From an uncultured Desulfomonile sp. (GTDB lineage Bacteria; Desulfobacterota; Desulfomonilia; Desulfomonilales; Desulfomonilaceae), in contig CALDNG010000372.1 of assembly GCA_937915285.1 (NCBI GenBank), positions 1 through 11,067 of the forward strand: a DNA stretch of 11,067 bases. Direction: 5' to 3'. Shown here piece after piece: positions 6,582-11,067 of this stretch; position 1 is the first letter of the stretch, and the number at the start of each line of letters is the position of its first letter. The notes under the pieces are model-generated. The model was not told the DNA's origin. It saw only the letters and a program-made list of their open reading frames with translations, and searched no databases. The position numbers were made by a program, and so were the translations under genes.

Positions 6582-8102
6582 ATGGAACTTGGTGTCCTCA
6601 AGAAAGTGGTGAAAGAGCTTGATGAAGAGCTTAGAGGTGGATTCATCGCCAAGATATATCAGCCTCTGCCACGAGAGATTGTTTTGAAAGTTCGACTGGC
6701 CACATTCGGAGAAAGGCGGCTGATACTGAGCGCCGATGCCGGCTTGGGTAGAATCCACACAACAAGTCTCAAGATACCCAATCCCCAAACTCCTCCGCGA
6801 TTTTGCGCATATCTGAGGGCTCATCTGCAGGGGTCCCGAATCGAATCAATCACGGTTCCTATAGAAGATCGCGTTGTAGAAATACGATGCATACGTGGCA
6901 AAAATGAAGACCTGCAGAGAAGATTGCTGACACTGGAAATGATCGGAAGAGATTCCAACATTATACTTGCCCGGGAAAATGATGGCACAATCATGGAATG
7001 TCTTCAAAGGATATACGCCAAAGATGATGAACACCGTCCGGTGCTACCGGGAGTAATTTACCGGTATCCGTCCCTGAATCCTAAAAACCCGGTTAAATTA
7101 GGGGATGAGGCTTCTGGCTCAGACCGGCCGACCATTGAGCACAATGATTTGGCCAAGCCATCGGACAGGCCCGAGAAAAAAGCGATGTTACATACTGAAG
7201 GCCATACCAGTGTGGATAAGGCATTGGACGTCCATTATTCATGTCTGCTGGAAAAAAGAATTCTCGAAACATTCAGAAAGAATGTAAGAACACCCGTCAC
7301 GGTCAGAATCAGGTCACTGAGGAACAGGCTGCAGAAAATCAACGATGATAAAAACCGGCTCGACAGGTACGCTGTTCAGCAGAAAATCGGCGAATTGATA
7401 AAGTTTAATCTTAAGAAAATACAAAAGGGCATGGCCAGTGTAAACCTGGTGGATTGGGAAACGAATAGTCATCTGAGCGTTCAGCTTGATCCTGCCCTTT
7501 CTCCGGTAGGCAACATGGAACGCTACTTTGCCAAATCATCCAAAGCCAGAAGAGGCATGTCCATTGTTGAAGAAAGACTTCGAGTAACCAATGAGGAGAT
7601 TAGGGCTTTGCAGGATGTCGAATATCTGATCTCAGAGGCTCAAACCGTCCAGGAACTCGAACAGCTTGCCGAGGAAATACAGGGGATAAGCAAATCCAAA
7701 TCGCGGCAATCCGGAAAGCGGGATACCAAACCCCTGACACCTAAAGCCAGACCGTTCATTGAGTTTATGTCCCCCTCCGGACTCAGGATACTTGTGGGAA
7801 AAAGCTCAGGCGCCAATGATACGATTCTCAGACGAATAGCCGGCAGAAACGATTTATGGTTTCATGTGAGGGATTTTGCCGGGGCTCACGTTTTTATGAT
7901 TTCTTCTGGTAGCATGGATCCAACCGAAGCCGACATTACCTATGCGGCCAGTCTGGCCGTAGAAAATTCAAAAGCTTCGAGTAGTAAAAAGGCAGAAGTG
8001 ATGGTCGCCTGTGTTAGAGATTTGAATCGCCCGAAAGGGGCCTTCCCTGGACAGGTCAATGTAAAAAATTTCTACACGGTGATCGGGGTTTCGGACAAGT
8101 GA
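6582..8102 (+). CDS. rqcH: RqcH/NFACT-family ribosome quality-control protein (Rqc2 homolog)
   Basis: RqcH binds obstructed 50S subunits carrying peptidyl-tRNA and recruits tRNA-Ala to add C-terminal alanine tails that mark stalled chains for degradation; it was formerly annotated as a fibronectin-binding protein. The 506 residues show an NFACT-N domain (about 1-160) with the functionally important Asp96-Arg97 pair (B. subtilis DR at 97-98). A charged linker (about 163-212) follows. A coiled-coil middle (about 215-370) contains the typical VQLDPALSPVGNMERYF. NFACT-R (about 390-506) contains NDLWFHVRDFAGAHV and RPKGAFPGQVNV. It is shorter than B. subtilis RqcH (about 570), and I see no helix-hairpin-helix between NFACT-N and the coiled coil. 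GGGAG lies about 8 nt before the ATG at 6582. It is a single-gene unit ending at the terminator at 8121-8148. Confidence 0.9.
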   Translation: MELGVLKKVVKELDEELRGGFIAKIYQPLPREIVLKVRLATFGERRLILSADAGLGRIHTTSLKIPNPQTPPRFCAYLRAHLQGSRIESITVPIEDRVVEIRCIRGKNEDLQRRLLTLEMIGRDSNIILARENDGTIMECLQRIYAKDDEHRPVLPGVIYRYPSLNPKNPVKLGDEASGSDRPTIEHNDLAKPSDRPEKKAMLHTEGHTSVDKALDVHYSCLLEKRILETFRKNVRTPVTVRIRSLRNRLQKINDDKNRLDRYAVQQKIGELIKFNLKKIQKGMASVNLVDWETNSHLSVQLDPALSPVGNMERYFAKSSKARRGMSIVEERLRVTNEEIRALQDVEYLISEAQTVQELEQLAEEIQGISKSKSRQSGKRDTKPLTPKARPFIEFMSPSGLRILVGKSSGANDTILRRIAGRNDLWFHVRDFAGAHVFMISSGSMDPTEADITYAASLAVENSKASSSKKAEVMVACVRDLNRPKGAFPGQVNVKNFYTVIGVSDK

Positions 8103-8120
8103 GGGCGCCAGAACGAAAAT

Positions 8121-8148
8121 GACCGACGGACATTATTATCCGTCGGTC
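8121..8148. terminator. bidirectional intrinsic terminator
   Basis: A perfect 10-bp stem, GACCGACGGA (8121-8130) with TCCGTCGGTC (8139-8148), encloses an 8-nt loop. T-rich sequence follows on the plus side (CTGTTTCAGTTTGTT), and ATTTTC follows on the minus side. It sits between the convergent rqcH stop (8102) and the stop of the exported-protein gene (8161), so it can end transcription from both sides. Confidence 0.8.
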
Positions 8149-8160
8149 TGTTTCAGTTTG

Positions 8161-8496
8161 TTATTTCTTCATGATATCCTGTTTGGATACATTCATCAAG
8201 CGAATCGCTAGGTTCTCCTTTCCAGATGGTTTGTAAGCTATTCTCACAATGTCGCCTGGCTCAGGCAGCTTGCCGATGAGGGCTTCCTTCAGGTTGAAGG
8301 TCAATTCTTTACCGGTAGACTTACCATATTTGTTCTGGGGTGATATGTTGATGTCATATTCCTCGATGACTATCACTGCGCTATCCTTGTCATATTTTAG
8401 CGTCTTGCCCTGAGCGACCTCAGCGGACATCGCCGGTATCGCCATTATCAAAACCAGAGCTATGGAAGCTATATAAAGCGTGAAATTACGTTTCAT
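8161..8496 (-). CDS. small exported protein of unknown function downstream of the TauE/SafE-type exporter
   Basis: I do not recognise a named family. The 111-residue product starts with a clear Sec signal peptide: MKRN, a hydrophobic core (7-20), then PAMSA with probable cleavage after Ala25. The mature part of about 86 residues is charged, beta-rich in appearance and Lys-rich. It contains KYDKDSAVIVIEEYDINI and the phrase LPEPGDIVRIAYKPSG, which suggests a small beta-barrel or OB-like fold in the periplasm. The start at 8496 is preferred because GAGG lies about 10 nt upstream and the signal peptide begins there. The in-frame ATG at 8535 would overlap the exporter stop and put 13 charged residues before the signal. 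It follows the exporter gene after 28 bp, so it is probably co-transcribed and may bind or present the exporter's substrate. That role is inference only. Confidence 0.75.
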   Translation of the reverse strand: MKRNFTLYIASIALVLIMAIPAMSAEVAQGKTLKYDKDSAVIVIEEYDINISPQNKYGKSTGKELTFNLKEALIGKLPEPGDIVRIAYKPSGKENLAIRLMNVSKQDIMKK

Positions 8497-8524
8497 TTTT
8501 CTTTTCCTCGCTGGCGTAAAGTGA

Positions 8525-9553
8525 TTAAGCGGCATGACTGGCGCCGGCTTTCTTTTCTCTCAATTCCTTGGCGGCTCCTTTGAACATTATCATGCAGATG
8601 TAAATGCAGATTGCGCCCACTGCTCCAAGGATCAACACTGTGGCTGGCGTGTTAATCTTGAACTGTTTTAGAATGATGGAAACCATACAAGCCAAAACCG
8701 CCAGACCGAAAGCTATTCTGATGCCGTATCCCTTGGCGTATTTTGTGGCTACTGTGCCGATCTGGGCGCCGATGGCAGCGCCTGCGAGCATTACGAAAAC
8801 CGCCCATATTTCAATTCGGCCCTTGGCGCCGTAAGTGAAGGTTCCGTAAAGACCAGAGATCATAACCTCAAAGAGGTCCGTTCCAACAGCGATGTGTGTC
8901 GGACACCCGATCAGGTAAACAAGCGCCGGCATACGAATCAAACCGCCACCTATTCCCAGAAAACCCGCCAGCACACCCGTGAGGAAACTGACAAAGATGG
9001 GGAGCCATGCAGAGCAGGTTATACCCGCCACCTTGAAATGGATTACCGGAGGAATATTGATTCTGTGGAGAGTTTTGTACCAGGTTATGCCCTCAGCGCC
9101 GTGTTCCCCTACGTCACCAATTTTCTTCTTCTGGGTAGCCTTGTAATAATCATAGAACACCATCAGGGCGATCAACGCCAGCAGGCCGATATAAACCCAT
9201 CTGACAACTGGACCTACCTGACCAATGCGCTCCAGCCACATGACCACCTGGGCGCCCACTTCAATACCTATGACGGTGCCGACGATCATTATCAGACCAA
9301 GTTTGTAATCCACGTTTCCAAATTTTGAATGCCTGAAAGTTGAAATCATGGACTTGCCGGCGATGTGCGCTATGTCGGTTCCAATTGCAAATGCCATCGG
9401 AAAGCCAAGGATGTTAAGACCGGGGGTCACCATCCAGGCGCCGCCCATTCCAAAAAAACCACCTATACAACCAACCGCGAAACCTATAAGAACCAACCCA
9501 GGCCAGAAAATCTCGATTCCGGCTATGGGCATATACATCATATACCACTCCAT
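8525..9553 (-). CDS. TauE/SafE (TSUP) family membrane transporter, probable sulfite/organosulfonate or other anion exporter
   Basis: This 342-residue inner-membrane protein of the TSUP family has about eight hydrophobic segments. It shows the family's internal duplication: GFFGMGGAWMVTPGL (32-46) with FAIGTDIAHI (55-64) in the first half, and GFLGIGGGLIRMPAL (197-211) with IAVGTDLFEV (221-230) in the second. A hydrophilic, probably cytoplasmic loop at about 138-165 separates the halves. Family members move sulfite, sulfoacetate, taurine-derived or thiosulfate-like anions; the exact substrate cannot be told here. The start at 9553 is fixed by AGGAGGG 6 nt upstream. It lies 57 bp after a small membrane-protein gene and 28 bp before a small exported-protein gene, so a three-gene unit transcribed from the sigma-54 promoter at 9987-10002 is likely. 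Confidence 0.88.
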   Translation of the reverse strand: MEWYMMYMPIAGIEIFWPGLVLIGFAVGCIGGFFGMGGAWMVTPGLNILGFPMAFAIGTDIAHIAGKSMISTFRHSKFGNVDYKLGLIMIVGTVIGIEVGAQVVMWLERIGQVGPVVRWVYIGLLALIALMVFYDYYKATQKKKIGDVGEHGAEGITWYKTLHRINIPPVIHFKVAGITCSAWLPIFVSFLTGVLAGFLGIGGGLIRMPALVYLIGCPTHIAVGTDLFEVMISGLYGTFTYGAKGRIEIWAVFVMLAGAAIGAQIGTVATKYAKGYGIRIAFGLAVLACMVSIILKQFKINTPATVLILGAVGAICIYICMIMFKGAAKELREKKAGASHAA

Positions 9554-9610
9554 ATTATTGCCCTCCTAAAACCGTGTTGCATTCTGAAGTGTTTGAGAAT
9601 TCATAAGAAA

Positions 9611-9913
9611 TCAATGTTCAACTATCTTTCTGGATGTCAGGTCGATTCCTACACGTTTCATTATGAAGTCTGTGACCAGACCGAAGGAAACGCCCATTGC
9701 AGCAGTTATTATCGTACATTCAATACCAAACCATAGCGGATTAGTATTGTATGAATCGACGAAGTAACGAGCTATATTATTTTGAACTCGTCTCGAATCA
9801 GCAACGACCACCAGCATCTCTGCCGGACCACCAGCCGCCTGAACCAGATCAGGCAATATGACCGATATAATGGTGGTTGCAAGAATCATGAAACCACAAT
9901 AATATTTCCTCAT
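9611..9913 (-). CDS. 100-residue membrane protein of unknown function, first gene of the exporter unit
   Basis: I do not recognise a named family. The N-terminal hydrophobic segment (about 6-22), followed by PDLVQAAGG, is either a cleavable signal peptide or a first membrane helix. A polar region follows (residues 38-58, VADSRRVQNNIARYFVDSYN). A second strong hydrophobic segment (about 61-82) precedes a basic and acidic tail (MKRVGIDLTSRKIVEH). AAGGAGG (9929-9923) lies 9 nt before the ATG at 9913 and decides the start. The in-frame ATG at 10003 must be wrong as a start because it overlaps the -24 element of the promoter. The TauE/SafE-type gene follows after 57 bp. A helper or accessory subunit of that exporter is a reasonable guess, not shown by the sequence. 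Confidence 0.75.
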   Translation of the reverse strand: MRKYYCGFMILATTIISVILPDLVQAAGGPAEMLVVVADSRRVQNNIARYFVDSYNTNPLWFGIECTIITAAMGVSFGLVTDFIMKRVGIDLTSRKIVEH

Positions 9914-9943
9914 ATGATGAAACCTCCTTACACTTTTCCTGAG

Positions 9944-9994
9944 CCGTTGCGTTGTGATGATTTTGTCAACGGTCTTACCCAATGTTTGCAACGG
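9944..9994. repeat. CAACGG hexamers in the leader of the exporter unit
   Basis: CCGTTG at 9944-9949 is the reverse complement of CAACGG at 9967-9972, and a further CAACGG lies at 9989-9994, inside the sigma-54 promoter core. The first two could form a 6-bp hairpin with a 17-nt loop in the exporter leader mRNA. Spacing is 22-23 bp between copies. The elements are short and may be coincidental. Confidence 0.25.
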
Positions 9995-10002
9995 ATGTGC
10001 CA
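9987..10002 (-). promoter_or_regulatory. sigma-54 (-24/-12) promoter of the membrane-protein/exporter unit
   Basis: Read on the minus strand: TGGCAC-N5-TTGCA (TGGCACATCCGTTGCA). GG (10001-10000) and GC (9989-9988) are separated by the required 10 bp. All bases of the TGGCAC and TTGCA blocks match consensus; only the G usually seen after TGGCAC is A. Transcription should start near 9976, leaving a leader of about 63 nt before the ATG at 9913. Sigma-54 promoters need an ATP-dependent enhancer-binding protein bound upstream; a candidate site is the dyad at 10109-10125. Confidence 0.72.
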
Positions 10003-10108
10003 TGTTGTGTATGTCTAATAAATATAATGAGATACGCTATTCTAGGAATGGCGGGGATTTTGAGAAGGCTTTATAATGAGACTGAAGTTGATCTGAACTG
10101 TCGGTTTT

Positions 10109-10125
10109 TTTTACACTATGTAAAA
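10109..10125. promoter_or_regulatory. candidate enhancer-binding-protein site (7-bp perfect inverted repeat)
   Basis: TTTTACA-CTA-TGTAAAA is a perfect 7+7 dyad with a 3-bp spacer. Its centre (10117) is about 137 bp upstream of the predicted plus-strand sigma-54 start and about 141 bp upstream of the minus-strand one, nearly equidistant. These distances are typical for upstream activator sequences of sigma-54 activators. A second, imperfect dyad (ATGGT at 10176-10180 with ACCAT at 10208-10212) lies nearer the plus promoter. The protein that binds is not encoded in this window. Confidence 0.5.
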
Positions 10126-10227
10126 TGACTAAGGAGTATGGTTGTCATGGACAGGTTTGATCGATCCTGATCTATATGGTGTGGAATATGGAAGTGTCCA
10201 ATCCATTACCATCATCTGGTTAGCCTG

Positions 10228-10243
10228 GGGCACGTTTATTGCT
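10228..10243 (+). promoter_or_regulatory. sigma-54 (-24/-12) promoter of the PEP-synthase-like gene
   Basis: GGGCACG-N4-TTGCT: GG (10229-10230) and GC (10241-10242) are 10 bp apart. GGCACG and TTGCT fit consensus; only the T normally before GG is replaced by G. Transcription should start near 10254, giving a leader of about 59 nt before the ATG at 10313. No convincing sigma-70 boxes lie at the right distance from the gene. Confidence 0.65.
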
Positions 10244-10312
10244 TCTGTATATAATTCATGAAATATCGACGGGTTCACTGATTTTCATCAATAGCCAAAA
10301 GGGGCTCGGCAA

Positions 10313-11067
10313 ATGAATTCTCTGGTTTCCAAAATTTACAATTTCTTTAGGGGAAATTCGAAAAAGAATTCAGCATCTTCTAAATCCAGGGTTTCACGCG
10401 TCTTCAAATTCAAATATTCGTGTTTCATGGATTTGCTGGCTTCGAATGCAGAGTTGCTTGACATTATTACGGACATAGAGGAGAAGCTGCGCGGACAGAA
10501 CATATTCGGCATGTCCTATGTACGATCCCAGGCTACCAGGGCCGTGTTTCACACGCTGCGAATGGTTAAGAGCCTTGATGATCTGTCTTACCACAACTAT
10601 CCCATGCTTTTCAGGGTTCTTGATGAGATCAATCTGAAAATCAATGAAGAATTGAGTCGAAAGAAGGAACTCCCCGCTACAGAATTCGTTCTTCCTTATT
10701 CTGAGATCGGTAAGGATATGGCTGACTGGGTTGGTGGGAAGAACGCGAACCTCGGTGAGTTAAAAAACAAGGTTGATATGCCTGTTCCGGAGGGGTTTGC
10801 CATAACCACAAGGGCCTGTGATTTCTTTCTCAGATCCAACGAGTTGATTGATGAAATAAACAGGCTTCGAATGAACCTTAACATCGATGATCCCAATGCA
10901 GTCCAGTCTGTCAGCAACGAAATTCAGGATCTCATAGTCAATGCGCAGATGCCTGATGATTTGCGCACATCCATAATGCACGCGTATACGCTGATGTGCG
11001 AGATCATCTTTAGAAGAACCGGTGATACAAACCCCCCTCATGCGGCTCTAAGAAGTAGCGCCATAGG
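10313..11067 (+). CDS. PEP synthase / pyruvate phosphate dikinase-like protein with N-terminal extension (3' end outside window)
   Basis: The frame is open from ATG 10313 to the window end (251 codons, no stop). Residues from about 126 match the ATP-grasp (PEP/pyruvate-binding) N-domain of PEP synthase and pyruvate phosphate dikinase: VGGKNANLGEL (140-150) with the conserved Lys143, VPEGFAITTRACDFF (158-172), and ALRSSAIG at the end with the ATP-binding Arg247. Such enzymes interconvert pyruvate and PEP, or use a related phosphotransfer via a central phosphohistidine domain that would lie beyond the window. The first ~125 residues are unusual: a basic Ser/Lys-rich start, then a probably helical region (about 33-118) with no recognised motif. 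AAAAGGGG lies 8 nt upstream, and an in-frame TAG at 10292 rules out a longer start. Which reaction it catalyses cannot be decided without the C-terminal part. Confidence 0.85.
   Translation, partial: MNSLVSKIYNFFRGNSKKNSASSKSRVSRVFKFKYSCFMDLLASNAELLDIITDIEEKLRGQNIFGMSYVRSQATRAVFHTLRMVKSLDDLSYHNYPMLFRVLDEINLKINEELSRKKELPATEFVLPYSEIGKDMADWVGGKNANLGELKNKVDMPVPEGFAITTRACDFFLRSNELIDEINRLRMNLNIDDPNAVQSVSNEIQDLIVNAQMPDDLRTSIMHAYTLMCEIIFRRTGDTNPPHAALRSSAI

Larger units (their letters stand above)
9914..10312. other. 399-bp divergent intergenic control region
   Basis: No protein-coding gene is credible here. It contains the leader of the membrane-protein gene with its ribosome-binding site (9923-9929), a minus-strand sigma-54 promoter (9987-10002), a central perfect dyad (10109-10125), an imperfect dyad (10176-10212), a plus-strand sigma-54 promoter (10228-10243), and the ribosome-binding site AAAAGGGG (10297-10304) of the downstream gene. 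Its AT-rich core (10003-10130) is suitable for the DNA bending needed for activator looping. Confidence 0.6.

Noticed and set aside
6414..6824. Minus-strand open frame of 136 codons overlapping the decarboxylase start and rqcH
   Set aside because: It is antisense to the NFACT-N coding region, which has strong family motifs, and covers the divergent promoter region; it shows no recognisable domain.
8894..9328. Plus-strand open frame of 144 codons
   Set aside because: Antisense shadow of the TauE/SafE-type gene, with low-complexity polar composition and no ribosome-binding site.
9914..10003. Longer N-terminus for the 100-residue membrane protein, starting at ATG 10003
   Set aside because: That ATG overlaps the sigma-54 -24 element, lacks a Shine-Dalgarno sequence and adds a basic stretch before the hydrophobic segment. 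AAGGAGG before the ATG at 9913 is far better.
10088..10117. Sigma-70-like boxes TTGATC-N18-TACACT upstream of the PEP-synthase-like gene
   Set aside because: Each box matches only 4 of 6 bases, the -10 box is part of the perfect dyad, and the start would lie almost 190 bp from the gene. The sigma-54 element fits better, though a second promoter is not excluded.
10138..10170. Ten-codon leader-peptide-like frame (MVVMDRFDRS) after AAGGAGT
   Set aside because: The ribosome-binding sequence is only 1 nt from the ATG, no attenuator hairpin follows, and it lies upstream of the predicted sigma-54 start, so it would not be in that transcript.
10394..11041. Three minus-strand open frames (66, 73 and 93 codons)
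   Set aside because: All are antisense to the open PEP-synthase-like frame that starts at 10313 and continues to the window end with clear family motifs.

Overview
The window looks like chromosomal DNA from a Gram-negative anaerobe, most likely a sulfate-reducing or syntrophic member of the Desulfobacterota (former Deltaproteobacteria). This rests on the gene mix: a TauE/SafE-type anion exporter with two small companion genes, a PEP-synthase-like enzyme, consensus-like sigma-54 promoters, an RqcH-type protein and housekeeping genes, at moderate G+C by eye. The assignment is inference; no rRNA or other marker gene is present. I see no mobile element, CRISPR array or phage gene.

Layout. Positions 1-541 hold the 3' end of pgsA (phospholipid head-group synthesis, + strand). 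A tRNA-Ser(UGA) gene (574-659, -) with its own sigma-70-type promoter and an LD-carboxypeptidase gene (735-1673, -) follow. A stand-alone response-regulator receiver gene (1778-2140, +) overlaps tail-to-tail by 4 bp with trmL (2137-2637, -). Upstream of trmL on the minus strand lie an alkaline-phosphatase-superfamily phosphodiesterase (2739-4064), a PHP-domain phosphoesterase (4131-4970) and a PLP-dependent group II decarboxylase (5041 to about 6396). Gaps of about 70-100 bp make a loose minus-strand operon possible. A divergent promoter region with inverted repeats separates these from an RqcH/NFACT gene (6582-8102, +). That gene ends at a strong bidirectional terminator (8121-8148).

The right part is the most interesting. 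A minus-strand unit encodes a 100-residue membrane protein (9611-9913), a TauE/SafE-family exporter (8525-9553) and a small exported protein (8161-8496). Facing away from it, a plus-strand gene starting at 10313 encodes a PEP-synthase/pyruvate-phosphate-dikinase-like protein with an unusual N-terminal extension and runs off the window end. The ~400 bp between them carry two consensus-like sigma-54 (-24/-12) promoters in opposite directions. A perfect 7-bp inverted repeat (TTTTACA-N3-TGTAAAA) sits almost exactly midway, at about -137 and -141 from the two predicted start sites. This is the layout expected when one enhancer-binding protein controls both directions. It suggests that the exporter unit and the PEP/pyruvate enzyme are co-regulated, which I regard as the candidate undescribed system here.
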